NCBI RefSeq assembly: GCF_050916355.1
Contig: NZ_CP136946.1
Location: forward strand, 1,798,001-1,862,000
Origin: Jeongeupia wiesaeckerbachi
GTDB taxonomy: Bacteria > Pseudomonadota > Gammaproteobacteria > Burkholderiales > Chitinibacteraceae
Length of the DNA: 64,000 nt
Direction of reading: 5' to 3'
Numbering within the stretch: the stretch's first letter is position 1; each line of letters begins with the position of its first letter. The translations under genes were made by a program, and so were the position numbers. The notes beneath the pieces were generated by a model. The model was not told where the DNA came from and did not search any database. It worked only from the letters and a program-made list of their open reading frames with translations. This document shows, one piece after another, positions 24,580-33,881 of the stretch.

Positions 24580-26127
24580 TTGCAGGGTATCAAAAATAAA
24601 ATTCTCGCCAAGCCGGTGGAGTTTGGCCTGATTCTGTTTCTCGTACTCGGTGCGGCCTGGCTGGCCATTGCAGACCGCTGGAGCGACGCCATTGTCGTTG
24701 ACGATGCCGCCGCGGATATCCGGCGCCTTGAGGCGCAAAAACGGGAGGAGCTGGCACAAACGCTGAGCCGCTTCAATCGCCGGGTCGAGCTGCTGAAGGC
24801 GGTGCCAAGGATCGTGGCCCAAGCGCCCGATGTGCGCAATGCGCTGCTTGACCCGGCTTCGCACGACGGCAGCACCGTCTTCCGGCTGCTGACCACGCTG
24901 GCCGATACCTTGCCGGTCGGCAAGATCATGATCTTCGACCGGACCGGCGTGCTCGTGATGTCGAGTGACCGGAGCGATGTCGGCAGGCTGTCCGAGTCGA
25001 CGGTGCAGCACGGCAAGTTCTTCAACCGCGCGCTGAGCGGCTACAGCGATGCTTTCTATGGCGTCGATGCGATCACCGGCATGCCCGGCTTCTACTTTTC
25101 GGTACCCATCCTGTTCGGCGATATGGTGCTTGGCGCCGTCGTCGTCAAGCTGGAACTGGAAATGGTGACCAATGAAATCCTGAACCGTAACCTGACGCTG
25201 ATCGACCAGAATGGCGTGATCGTTGCCGCAAGCAATCCGGCATTCCGGCTGATGGCGCATCCGGGCGCGATCGTCGACGCGCTGTCCACGGCGGAACGCT
25301 ACCAGCTCTATCGGCGCAGTGCGTTCAAGCCGCTGGTGTTGCAACCGGCCAGGGCACCGTTGCCCGGCAGCGTCGTGATGTTGCCCAACGACCCGGTGCC
25401 CTATCTGCATCTCGACGGCCAGCAGGACATCGCCAGCGAATTGAAGGTGCACATGCTGCTGCCGCTGGAATCGCTGAATCATCTGCATGAGCGCCAGCAA
25501 GTCGTGCTCTGGCCGATGCTCTGCGCGGGCTTCCTGGCACTGGCGCTGGCGCTGCTGCTGCTGATCTATCTGGTTAGAACGCGTTTGCTGCGCCAGCAAT
25601 TGACCGTCGCCAACCTTGAGTTGCGTCGCCAGGCCGAAAGCGATCCGCTGACCGGCGTCGCCAACCGGCGCAAATTCGACATGGTGCTGGAGACCGAACT
25701 GGCACGGGCGCGCCGCTATGCGCATCCGGTCTGTCTGGCGATCATCGACATCGACTTCTTCAAGCGGGTCAACGACGTCCATGGTCATCCGGCCGGCGAT
25801 GCCGCGCTGATCTATCTGGCCGACATCATGGCGCTGGCGATACGCAACACCGATGTACTTGCGCGCTTGGGCGGCGAGGAGTTCGGGCTGTTGTTGCCGG
25901 AAACCGACGAGGCGGGCGCGGCACTATTGCTCGAGCGCCTGCGCGTCGTGATCGAAACCAGCGAGCTGGTCTATGACGGGGTGGCGATTCCGCTGACGAT
26001 CAGCATCGGCTACGCCTGTGCCGGCCGCGATGACGATGTCGAGCAGCTGATGCGTCGCGCCGACGAAGCGCTGTATGCGGCCAAGCAGGGTGGGCGCAAC
26101 CGCGTGTGCGCCGCGCCGCCATGCTGA
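24580..26127 (+). CDS. Membrane diguanylate cyclase with Cache sensor domain (paralog 1 of 3)
   Basis: 515 residues. Transmembrane helix at about 14-32, periplasmic double-Cache-like sensor (about 33-305, with the shared signature DAITGMPGFYFSVPILFGD), second helix (about 308-332), and a GGDEF domain (about 355-510) with active-site GGEEF in LARLGGEEFGLLL. The product-binding inhibitory site RxxD is present as RNTD five residues upstream of GGEEF, so c-di-GMP feedback is likely. The start is a TTG at 24580 with GGAG five bases upstream; no ATG fits better. The next paralog begins inside this gene's last codons. Confidence 0.92.
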   Translation: MQGIKNKILAKPVEFGLILFLVLGAAWLAIADRWSDAIVVDDAAADIRRLEAQKREELAQTLSRFNRRVELLKAVPRIVAQAPDVRNALLDPASHDGSTVFRLLTTLADTLPVGKIMIFDRTGVLVMSSDRSDVGRLSESTVQHGKFFNRALSGYSDAFYGVDAITGMPGFYFSVPILFGDMVLGAVVVKLELEMVTNEILNRNLTLIDQNGVIVAASNPAFRLMAHPGAIVDALSTAERYQLYRRSAFKPLVLQPARAPLPGSVVMLPNDPVPYLHLDGQQDIASELKVHMLLPLESLNHLHERQQVVLWPMLCAGFLALALALLLLIYLVRTRLLRQQLTVANLELRRQAESDPLTGVANRRKFDMVLETELARARRYAHPVCLAIIDIDFFKRVNDVHGHPAGDAALIYLADIMALAIRNTDVLARLGGEEFGLLLPETDEAGAALLLERLRVVIETSELVYDGVAIPLTISIGYACAGRDDDVEQLMRRADEALYAAKQGGRNRVCAAPPC

Positions 26128-27692
26128 CACGGCTGAAACGCCGCATCCAGGCGCAGCCGATCGGTTTTGGCTGTGCCGTGTTCACCTTGCTGGCGGTGTG
26201 CTGGTTGCCGCTGGCCTGGTATCTGGCGCGCAGCGTGGTGAACGAGGAGGCCGAACGCTATGTCGTGCTGGTGAAGGCAAGACGGGCATCCGAACTCAAT
26301 CGTGTCACCGACAATCTGCGCGGCCGTTTCGACTATCTGAAGGCGGCACCGGAGATCATTGCCCATACCGGCGAGATTCGCCGCGCGCTGCAACAGCCGA
26401 GCCGTGACGCTATCGACACCGGCAACCGCTATCTGCAGATGTACGTGGCGCGCTCGCTGGCCGACACGCTCTGGGTGCTCGACCGCAGCGGCAAGGTGCT
26501 GATGGGCAGCGACGCCGGGCAGCCAGACAACCTGATCGGAACCCATCTGCCACAACGGCAGTACTTCGTCGACGCCATCGGCGGCCTGCCGGGCATGCAG
26601 TTCAGTTACGGCACCCGGACCGGCATTCCGGGGTTCTTCTTTTCGGCGCCGATCATGGCGGATGGCATGGTGCTTGGCGTCGTGGTGCTCAAGGTCAAGG
26701 CCAGTACGCTGGACAAGGTGATCGACGACAGCGATCTGCTGATCTCGGACGTGTTCGGCGTCAGCGTGCTGGCGCGGCATGAGGCGCTGCGCATGCGCGC
26801 GCTGCCCGGCGCCGCGGCGTTGTCGCTGTCGGCCGAGATGCTGCAGCACCTGTATCACCGCAATGCGGTGCAAGCGTTGCGCCTGGTGCCGACGCAGAAG
26901 CCGCTGCCTCAGGGCCTGTTCTTTCTCGACGGCGGCGCCACGCCCTATCTGTTCCTGACGAATCACGACCCGCAACTGAACGGTCTGCGGGTGCACATGC
27001 TGGTGCCGATCCGTTCGCTCGAAGCACTGCCGGCGCAACAACGCTTTTACTTCGGACTGATCGGCGGCTGCGGGCTGCTGTTCGGGGCGTTCGGCCTGCT
27101 GGTTGCCATCTACCTGTTGCGCACCCGCGGCCTGAGCCGGCAACTGGCGCTGGCAAACCGCGAGCTGCGCCAGCAGGCCGACACCGATTTCCTGACCGGC
27201 TGCGCGAACCGGCGCAAGTTCGACCGGCGCTTCGCCAGCGAGCTGGCGCGCAGTCTGCGCTATGGCAGCCCATTGACGCTGGCCTTGATCGATATCGATC
27301 ATTTCAAGCGGATCAACGATGTCCATGGTCATCCGGTCGGCGATGCCGCACTCATCCAACTGGTCGATCTGATCCAGCAGGGCATCCGCGAGACCGACCA
27401 GCTCGGCCGGCTCGGCGGCGAGGAGTTCGGTCTGCTGCTGCCGCAAACGGAGATCGACGGCGTGCTGGCCTTGCTCGAACGCCTGCGCAAGCAAGTCGAG
27501 CAGCAGGTGCTGCCGGTGGCGGGCGGCGAGATCGTGGTGACGATCAGCATCGGCTACGCCGCGGTGAGGCCCGGCGACGACGTCGCCCGCTTGCGCGCCC
27601 GGGCCGATGCCGCCTTGTACGCCGCCAAGCAGGGCGGCCGCAACCGAGTTTGTCGGGAAGCGAATGATATAATTGCGCCTGATGAAATCTGA
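26121..27692 (+). CDS. Membrane diguanylate cyclase with Cache sensor domain (paralog 2 of 3)
   Basis: 523 residues with the same plan as its neighbours: helix (about 14-34), periplasmic Cache-like domain (about 35-310; TGIPGFFFSAPIMADGM), helix (about 312-335), GGDEF domain (about 360-510) with active site in GRLGGEEFGLLLP and an I-site RETD. It makes c-di-GMP from two GTP in response to an unknown periplasmic ligand. The ATG at 26121 overlaps the preceding stop codon by the ATGCTGA arrangement, so the genes are translationally coupled. An in-frame start five codons earlier lies within the upstream gene and is less likely. Confidence 0.92.
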   Translation: MLTRLKRRIQAQPIGFGCAVFTLLAVCWLPLAWYLARSVVNEEAERYVVLVKARRASELNRVTDNLRGRFDYLKAAPEIIAHTGEIRRALQQPSRDAIDTGNRYLQMYVARSLADTLWVLDRSGKVLMGSDAGQPDNLIGTHLPQRQYFVDAIGGLPGMQFSYGTRTGIPGFFFSAPIMADGMVLGVVVLKVKASTLDKVIDDSDLLISDVFGVSVLARHEALRMRALPGAAALSLSAEMLQHLYHRNAVQALRLVPTQKPLPQGLFFLDGGATPYLFLTNHDPQLNGLRVHMLVPIRSLEALPAQQRFYFGLIGGCGLLFGAFGLLVAIYLLRTRGLSRQLALANRELRQQADTDFLTGCANRRKFDRRFASELARSLRYGSPLTLALIDIDHFKRINDVHGHPVGDAALIQLVDLIQQGIRETDQLGRLGGEEFGLLLPQTEIDGVLALLERLRKQVEQQVLPVAGGEIVVTISIGYAAVRPGDDVARLRARADAALYAAKQGGRNRVCREANDIIAPDEI

Positions 27693-29241
27693 GCATCCGC
27701 AACGTCCGTTCGCGCTGGCGGTGGTCGTCCTGACCCTGCTGGTCCTGGCCTGGCTCCCCGTGGCATGGTGGTTGAGCGCGACCATGACGCGCGCCGAGGC
27801 CCGGCGCAACGTCGACGACATCCGCACCCGCCGGGTGGAAATGCTCAAGCTGCAGACGTCGGGTTTCACCGATCGCTGGCGCTACCTGACCACCTCACCG
27901 GAAATCATCGCCAACAGTCCGGCCGTTTTGCGGGCGCTGGCGGCGCCGACGCATGAACATGTCAACGAGGCCAATCACTATCTGGGCATGCTGATCGAAC
28001 GAACGATCGGCGACACGATCTGGGTCATCAGCACCGAAGGCCGGATCATCCTGGCCAGCGACGCAGAGAAGCCGACGACCTTGCAGGGGAGGACGCTGTC
28101 GGACCGGACTTTTTTCCACGACGTGCTGATCGGGCGCAGCCGGCAGTTCTTCGGCCATGGCATCTATACCGGCCAGCCGGGCTTCTATTTCTCGGTACCG
28201 ATCCGGGTTGGCGACAGCATCGTCGGCGTTGCCGCCATCAAGGTACGGATCGATACCCTCGATGCGCTGTTCGGCGATCCGTCGATCCTGATCTCCGACC
28301 AGCACGGCGTGGTGGTGATGAGCAAGAATCCCGAGCTGCTCTGGCACACGCTGCCGGGCGCGAAGGTCGTCAGTCCGTCGCTGCGTGCACAGCGCTACGG
28401 CACGCTGCCGTTGCAGCCGCTCGGTCTGGCGCCGGTCAGCTCGGCGTTGCTGCCGGCCGGCCTCTATCACAAGGCGGGCAGCGAAACGCCATACCTGTTC
28501 CTCAGCCAGCAGGACGGCAGCAACGCCCGCCTGACGCTGCATATGCTGGTGCCTTTGCCCGAGCTGAACCGCTTGCCGGCGCAACAGCAGTTCTACTTCG
28601 CCTTGATCGGCGGCAGCGGCGCGCTGGCGCTTGCGCTGGTGACGCTGCTGCTGACCTATTTGCGCCACATCAAGCGTCTGGGCCGACAGCTCGCCGATGC
28701 CAACCGCGAGCTGCAACGTCAGGCCGACAGCGATTTTCTCACCGGTTGCGCCAACCGGCGCAAGTTCGAGCGAATGCTCAACGCCGAGCTGACGCGCAGC
28801 CACCGCTACGGCAATGCGCTGACCGTGGCGATCATCGATATCGATTTCTTCAAGCGCATCAATGACAGCTACGGTCATCCGGTCGGCGATGCCGGGCTGG
28901 TGTATCTGGCCAGGACGGTGACCGCGGCGATCCGCGACGGTGATTTGCTCGGCCGGATAGGCGGCGAGGAGTTCGCGCTGATGCTGCCGCAGACGTCGCT
29001 ACAGGATGCCGAGACCGTGTTGCAGCGGCTCAGGACGACCTTCGAAGCGGAAGGTTTCATGGCGGGCGGCCGAAGGATCGGGTTTACCGTCAGCATCGGC
29101 TACGCGGCCGCTGTGGCGGCCGACGATATCGAGTCCTTGCTCCAGCGTGCCGACGCCGCGCTGTACGCCGCCAAACAGGGCGGCCGCAATCGCGTGTGCT
29201 TTAGTGCGGTGGCGGACGCCGTGCCTCAGCCGAACGCGTAG
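27682..29241 (+). CDS. Membrane diguanylate cyclase with Cache sensor domain (paralog 3 of 3)
   Basis: 519 residues. Same architecture: helix (about 9-30), Cache-like sensor (about 31-305; YTGQPGFYFSVPIRVGDS), helix (about 310-335), GGDEF domain (about 360-508) with GRIGGEEFALMLP and an I-site RDGD. The ATG at 27682 overlaps the end of paralog 2; a TTG three codons earlier is possible, and a TATAAT-like string just before it could be an internal promoter. The 3' end overlaps the convergent ubiA gene by 16 bases. The three copies arose by tandem duplication, with the sensor parts more diverged than the GGDEF parts. Confidence 0.92.
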   Translation: MKSEHPQRPFALAVVVLTLLVLAWLPVAWWLSATMTRAEARRNVDDIRTRRVEMLKLQTSGFTDRWRYLTTSPEIIANSPAVLRALAAPTHEHVNEANHYLGMLIERTIGDTIWVISTEGRIILASDAEKPTTLQGRTLSDRTFFHDVLIGRSRQFFGHGIYTGQPGFYFSVPIRVGDSIVGVAAIKVRIDTLDALFGDPSILISDQHGVVVMSKNPELLWHTLPGAKVVSPSLRAQRYGTLPLQPLGLAPVSSALLPAGLYHKAGSETPYLFLSQQDGSNARLTLHMLVPLPELNRLPAQQQFYFALIGGSGALALALVTLLLTYLRHIKRLGRQLADANRELQRQADSDFLTGCANRRKFERMLNAELTRSHRYGNALTVAIIDIDFFKRINDSYGHPVGDAGLVYLARTVTAAIRDGDLLGRIGGEEFALMLPQTSLQDAETVLQRLRTTFEAEGFMAGGRRIGFTVSIGYAAAVAADDIESLLQRADAALYAAKQGGRNRVCFSAVADAVPQPNA

Positions 29242-30092
29242 TCCAGCAGCACGCCGGCGAAGATTGCCGCACCCATGCGATTGGCGTTGAGAAAGGCGCG
29301 GAAGCAGGCCTGCGGCTCGCGATGGCGGATGCGCGGAAACTGGTCGAACAGCACCAGCAGCGCGGCCGCGCCGACGCCAGCCACGTACCAGCGGCCGCGG
29401 CCGATCTCAAGGCCGACGGCCAGCATGATCGCCAGGAAGGCGAAATAGCACGCCATGACGATGGCGACATCGAAGCGGCCGAAGGTGATCGCCGAGGTCT
29501 TGATGCCGATCTTCAGGTCGTCGGGCCGGTCGCACATCGCGTACGCGGTGTCGTAGGCCACCGACCAGAACACGTTGGCGAGCAGCAGCCACCACGCGGC
29601 GGCCGGCACCGCGCCGGTGACCGCCGCATAGGCCATCGGAATGCCAAAGCCGAAAGCCACGCCCAGATACGCCTGCGGGACGGCGAAGAAACGTTTGGTG
29701 TACGGATAACTGGCGGCGAGAAAGGCCGCCGGTATCGCTAGCAGCAGCGCCTGCCGGTTCAGTGGCAAGGCGATCAGCAGCGCGGCCAGCGCAAGGGCGG
29801 CGGCATAGAGCAGCGCGGCCTTCGCGCCGATCTTGCCACTGGTCAGCGGTCGCGCCTTGGTGCGTGCAACGTGCTTGTCGAAGTCCCGGTCGGCATAGTC
29901 GTTGACCACGCAGCCGGCCGAGCGCATCAGCACCGTGCCGGCGACGAAGATCGCCAGGATCGTCCAGTCCGGCAGGCCGCCACTGGCGAACCACAGCGCC
30001 CAGAGCGTCGGCCACAGCAGCAGCATGATGCCGATCGGTTTGTCGAGGCGCGCGAGGCGCAGATAAAGCGAGAGGGTGCTGTCTGAGTTCAT
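29226..30092 (-). CDS. ubiA: 4-hydroxybenzoate octaprenyltransferase
   Basis: 288 residues, polytopic inner-membrane prenyltransferase. It joins the polyprenyl chain to 4-hydroxybenzoate in ubiquinone synthesis. The first Asp-rich motif NDYADRDFDKHVARTKARPL (about 67-86) and the second, YAMCDRPDDLKIGIKTSAI (about 187-205), bind Mg-diphosphate. The start ATG at 30092 overlaps the ubiC stop (ATGA), giving the classic ubiC-ubiA pair. Longer upstream in-frame sequence is a shadow of ubiC. Confidence 0.97.
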   Translation of the reverse strand: MNSDSTLSLYLRLARLDKPIGIMLLLWPTLWALWFASGGLPDWTILAIFVAGTVLMRSAGCVVNDYADRDFDKHVARTKARPLTSGKIGAKAALLYAAALALAALLIALPLNRQALLLAIPAAFLAASYPYTKRFFAVPQAYLGVAFGFGIPMAYAAVTGAVPAAAWWLLLANVFWSVAYDTAYAMCDRPDDLKIGIKTSAITFGRFDVAIVMACYFAFLAIMLAVGLEIGRGRWYVAGVGAAALLVLFDQFPRIRHREPQACFRAFLNANRMGAAIFAGVLLDYAFG

Positions 30093-30646
30093 TGTGTGGC
30101 GTCGGCGGCCGAGGTCGCCGCGAAAAACGGTGGCAGGAAGATTTCGGTCACCAGCAGGCGATCGTGGCCGGCGAAAAACAGCGAACGGCGCGCCCACAGC
30201 CGCATGGGCAGGTTGGCGACGTGCAGCGCGGCCTTGCGCCACAAGGGATGGCGGGCATCGACCTGGCGCCATGCCAGCGGCGAACGGCGGATCGTCGGCG
30301 TGGCAAACAGGAAGGAGCCGAGCGAGGCGTTGCCGAGCCGGCCGATCGGCCGAAAGCCGCTGCGCAGCGCGCGGTGCTGCAGCACGCTGTGGGCGAAGAC
30401 CAGCGGGGTATCGCCGCTCATCAGCAGCACTTCGCGGGTCTCGACACGCTGGCTGCGGCGCGCCAGCGCAATCGCCCGGCCTTCGTCGTCATGGGGGGCG
30501 GCCAGGCCCTGCGCACAGACGCGCACCGAGAACGCCGGGAAATGCGCGACCAGCCTTGCGGTCAGCGAGCCGGATTCGGTCAGCCAGGGCCGGAGCGCAG
30601 GCGGGGCGAGGCAAAGCGGCGTGTGCCAGGAAGCGGAGCGGGGCAT
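30089..30646 (-). CDS. ubiC: Chorismate pyruvate-lyase
   Basis: 185 residues. Converts chorismate to 4-hydroxybenzoate and pyruvate, the entry step of ubiquinone synthesis; the product is passed to UbiA encoded next. The family pattern is visible: PWLTESGSLTARLVAH, the central RSQRVETREVLLMSGDTPLVFAHSV (written in part: TREVLLMSGDTPLVFAHS) containing the active-site Arg, LGSFLFATP, and the C-terminal VTEIFLPPFF. Overlap ATGA with ubiA shows translational coupling. Confidence 0.95.
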   Translation of the reverse strand: MPRSASWHTPLCLAPPALRPWLTESGSLTARLVAHFPAFSVRVCAQGLAAPHDDEGRAIALARRSQRVETREVLLMSGDTPLVFAHSVLQHRALRSGFRPIGRLGNASLGSFLFATPTIRRSPLAWRQVDARHPLWRKAALHVANLPMRLWARRSLFFAGHDRLLVTEIFLPPFFAATSAADATQ

Positions 30647-30759
30647 GGGCGCATTATGCCACGCCCCTCCGACCGCGATTCCGGCACTGTTTCTGTACCG
30701 GTCGTTTACTTACTGAGCTGTAACGGTGAAGGGCCGGTCGGCTCGCCTATCATCGGACG

Positions 30760-31488
30760 ATGACTTCTATTTCTTCACCCTGTCCGTCCCGCGACGGCGT
30801 CGCCGCCGGTGTGCGCGATGCGCTGGCCATGGTCGTTGGCATCGTGCCTTTCGGCCTGATTTTCGGCACGCTTGCCGGCCCGGCCGGACTGCCGCCGTGG
30901 GCCGCAATGGTGATGTCGGCACTGGTCTACGCCGGTTCGGCGCAGTTCATCGCGGTCACACTGCTCGCCGCTGGCGTCAGCCTGCCGGTCATCATCGCGA
31001 CCACGCTGATCGTCAACCTGCGCCACCTGCTCTACAGCGCGACGATGCAGCCCTATGTGCGTGACCTGCCGCGCCTCTGGCGCGCGTTTCTCGGCCACTT
31101 TCTGACCGACGAAGCCTTTGCCGTGATCTACAACCGCTTCAGCAGCCCGCGCGGCGGCGTCGATCGCCGGCGCTATTACCTCGGCGTCGCGCTGACGCTG
31201 TTCGCCGCCTGGACCGGTTCGACCGCGATCGGCGTGCTGCTCGGCAACGTCGTACCCGGCATCCAGCACTGGGGGCTTGAGTTCGCAATGGTCGCGAGCT
31301 TTGTCGGCATCGTCGTCCCGCAGCTGAAGAACCGTGCACAGATCGCAGCGGCACTGACTGCCGGCCTGGTCGCGCTGCTGGCGCACGGCCTGCCGTACCA
31401 GCTTGGCCTGATGGTCGCGGCGCTGACCGCGGTCGCCGTTGGCGTGTTGCTCGAGCGGACGATCGAATCGAAGGAGGGCGGCGCATGA
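30760..31488 (+). CDS. azlC: AzlC-family branched-chain amino acid exporter, large subunit
   Basis: 242 residues, about seven or eight membrane helices. With AzlD it forms a two-component exporter of branched-chain or other hydrophobic amino acids. Typical AzlC segments are GIVPFGLIFGTLAG, SALVYAGSAQFIAV, NLRHLLYSATMQPYVRDLP, FLTDEAFAVIYNRF and FVGIVVPQLKNRAQIAAAL. The stop overlaps the azlD start (ATGA). No Lrp-type regulator is adjacent, unlike many azlCD loci. Confidence 0.95.
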   Translation: MTSISSPCPSRDGVAAGVRDALAMVVGIVPFGLIFGTLAGPAGLPPWAAMVMSALVYAGSAQFIAVTLLAAGVSLPVIIATTLIVNLRHLLYSATMQPYVRDLPRLWRAFLGHFLTDEAFAVIYNRFSSPRGGVDRRRYYLGVALTLFAAWTGSTAIGVLLGNVVPGIQHWGLEFAMVASFVGIVVPQLKNRAQIAAALTAGLVALLAHGLPYQLGLMVAALTAVAVGVLLERTIESKEGGA

Positions 31489-31817
31489 ACACCGTGCTGC
31501 TGCTGGCCGGCATGGCGGGCGTGACCTATGTGCTGCGCGTCGGTTTCTGGTTCGGTATCGGCGACGGCTTGCCGGCCTGGTTCAAACGGGCACTGCATTA
31601 CGTCCCGGTTGCGGTGCTGACGGCGATCGTCGTGCCGGCGGTGCTGCTCAAGAATGGTGCTTTCGATCTCGACATCCACAATGCCCGGCTTGTCGGCGCG
31701 CTGGCCACCGGTCTGATCGTCTGGCGTTTCAAGCATTTGCTCGCCGGCATCGGCGGCGGCTTGCTGATCTTCGTGTTGTGGCGCTGGCTGGGCCCCTTGC
31801 TGGCGGCGTGGATTTGA
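31485..31817 (+). CDS. azlD: AzlD-family branched-chain amino acid exporter, small subunit
   Basis: 110 residues with three or four membrane helices; small partner of AzlC. Family segments: TYVLRVGFWFGIGDGLP, FKRALHYVPVAVLTAIVVPAVL (written in part: LHYVPVAVLTAIVVPAVLL) and ARLVGALATGLIVWRFK. Translationally coupled to azlC through an ATGA overlap. Confidence 0.95.
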   Translation: MNTVLLLAGMAGVTYVLRVGFWFGIGDGLPAWFKRALHYVPVAVLTAIVVPAVLLKNGAFDLDIHNARLVGALATGLIVWRFKHLLAGIGGGLLIFVLWRWLGPLLAAWI

Positions 31818-32027
31818 TCCATTTGGTTAATTGCAACAACTAATTGGATAGACTTCGAAGTTTAACGAAAGACTTTAGACAGTATTTGCCGAATCTCGGT
31901 AGCATAGGTCTCGTCCAGGCTTCGTTGATCCAGATCCCGTGCTTTCTCGTGTTGTCACACTGGCCGTCTTGCGCCATGTGCCCATCCGCTGTGCCTGCCT
32001 GACGTGGCCGCTGCCACGCGTGCGACG

Positions 32028-33881
32028 ATGATCGCTGCATCCCGCATTGTTTCGGTTTTGCGGCTGCTGCGGCCCTTGCGCTGGCCTATTGCCGCCGTGG
32101 CGATTCTGACCGTGCTGCTGACACTGGCAGACTGGAGCAGCACGGCCGAAACGGCGCGGCTGCGCGAACAGGGCCAGAACCGGCTCAACGTCTACGCCAG
32201 CAGCCTGCGCAACGCGATCGAGCGCTACGATGCGCTGCCGGTCGTGCTGTCGACCCACCCCGATATCATGGCCTTGCTGCGCAAGCCCGATGGCCCCGGC
32301 CTGCGCGACAGGATCAACCGCTATCTGGCGCTGAGCAACAACGACACGCGCTCGACGGTGCTCTACCTGCTCGATGCCGAGGGTGTGACGCTCGCGGCAA
32401 GCAACTGGGAGACACCGCAAAGCTATGTCGGCAAGAACTACGCCTTCCGGCCTTACTTTCTCCAGGCCAAGGAAGGGCGTGCCGGCCATTTCTATGGGGT
32501 CGGGTTCACCACGCACCAGCCAGGCTACTTCCTCTCGTATCCGGTCCGCGATGCCAACAAAGTCATCGGTGTCGTGGTGGCCAAGATCAACCTCGATATG
32601 GTCGAGCGTGAATGGCCACGCGGCGGCGGGCCGATTCTGGTGGCCGACAGCAATGGCATCGTCTTCCTGTCGAATGCCCCCGAACTGAAATGGCGCGCGC
32701 TGGCACCGCTGCCGGCCGAAATGCTGCGCTACATCGCCGATACCCATCAGTACGGCGAGCGTCGCGAGTTTGCCGTGCTGGGCTTGTCGGACCGCGAGCC
32801 GCTGGATGTCGGCGTTGAGCGCGCCGAGCTGGATCTCGGCGGCACATCGCGTTCGGTGCTGGTGCAACGGATGGCGCTGGGCGGGGTGGGCTGGCATCTG
32901 GTGGCACTGAACGACCTTGCCCCGGTCCGCCAGGCGGTCCGCCATACCTTGATCGGCGCACTCTTCGCCCTGCTGGCGCTGGCGTCATTGCTGCTTTACT
33001 GGCGCCAGTACCGTCGGCGCATGCTCGATCGCCTGCAAGCCAGTACGGAACTGCGGCACACGCAGACGGTGCTCGAACGCGAGGTCGCGCTGCGCGGCGG
33101 TGAACTCGCCGAAACGCAGCTGCGGCTGCAGCGTGAAACGGCCGAGCGGCAGAAGCTCGAGGCCCGATTACGTATCGCGCACGACAAGCTGCTGCACGCG
33201 GGCAAGCTGGCCGTACTCGGTCAGATGACCACGGCGCTGGTCCGCGAGCTGGGGCAGCCGCTGGCGGCGGTGCGGGTACTGACACATGCGCTGCGCGGCG
33301 CGCCGGAACTGGCCGAGGGCACACGCACGCATCTCGACGGTATCGGCGTCCAGGCCAAGCGGATTGCGGCGCTGACGACCCGCCTGGGAGCCTATGCGCG
33401 ACGGAGCGACGACCGGGTCGGACCGGTTCTGCTGCATGGCGTGATCGACAACGCCGTGTTGTTGCTTGAAACGCAGATTCGCCACCAGCAAGTGCGGCTC
33501 GACCTCGACCAGCCGGATGCCCGTGTGCGCGTGTCCGGCAATCCGGCCCAGCTTGAACAACTGCTCGTCAACCTGTTGCGCAATGCGCTCGACGCGGTCC
33601 GGACATCGCCGCAGCCGGTGATTCGCGTGTCGGTTCAGCGCTCGGGCCCGAGAGTGCAGATTTCGATCGGCGACAACGGGCCGGGGATCGCTGAGCCGGC
33701 CTTGGCGACGCTGTTCGACCCGTTCTCGGCACCCGATGGCGGCAGCGAACGACTGGGTCTGGGCTTGGTGACCGCAAAAGCGATTGCCGGCGATTGCGGC
33801 GGCCGGCTCAGTGCGATGAATCAGACCGAAGGTGGCGCGATGTTCGTGCTCGAGCTGTCCGTCGTCGACTGGACACCCTGA
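32028..33881 (+). CDS. DctB-like sensor kinase paralog lacking the phospho-accepting His (paralog 1)
   Basis: 617 residues. Helix (about 15-35), periplasmic double-Cache sensor like DctB (about 40-300; FRPYFLQAKEGRAGHFYGVG, GYFLSYPVRD), helix (about 303-325), coiled coil (about 335-385), then DHp and HATPase domains. In DctB relatives the DHp motif reads AHELNQPLAA; here it reads VRELGQPLAA, so Arg (codon 33243-33245) replaces the phospho-accepting His. The ATP-binding half is intact: N-box NLLRNALDAV, G1 GDNGPGIAE, LFDPF, G2 GLGLV. No response regulator gene is near. The start is unsure: ATG 32028 or GTG 32004, neither with a good Shine-Dalgarno. It may bind ATP without acting as a His kinase. 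Confidence 0.88.
   Translation: MIAASRIVSVLRLLRPLRWPIAAVAILTVLLTLADWSSTAETARLREQGQNRLNVYASSLRNAIERYDALPVVLSTHPDIMALLRKPDGPGLRDRINRYLALSNNDTRSTVLYLLDAEGVTLAASNWETPQSYVGKNYAFRPYFLQAKEGRAGHFYGVGFTTHQPGYFLSYPVRDANKVIGVVVAKINLDMVEREWPRGGGPILVADSNGIVFLSNAPELKWRALAPLPAEMLRYIADTHQYGERREFAVLGLSDREPLDVGVERAELDLGGTSRSVLVQRMALGGVGWHLVALNDLAPVRQAVRHTLIGALFALLALASLLLYWRQYRRRMLDRLQASTELRHTQTVLEREVALRGGELAETQLRLQRETAERQKLEARLRIAHDKLLHAGKLAVLGQMTTALVRELGQPLAAVRVLTHALRGAPELAEGTRTHLDGIGVQAKRIAALTTRLGAYARRSDDRVGPVLLHGVIDNAVLLLETQIRHQQVRLDLDQPDARVRVSGNPAQLEQLLVNLLRNALDAVRTSPQPVIRVSVQRSGPRVQISIGDNGPGIAEPALATLFDPFSAPDGGSERLGLGLVTAKAIAGDCGGRLSAMNQTEGGAMFVLELSVVDWTP

Noticed and set aside
24541..29241. Minus-strand open frames opposite the three diguanylate cyclases
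   Set aside because: Gln/His/Arg-rich shadows repeated because the three genes are paralogs; not real repeats of antisense genes.
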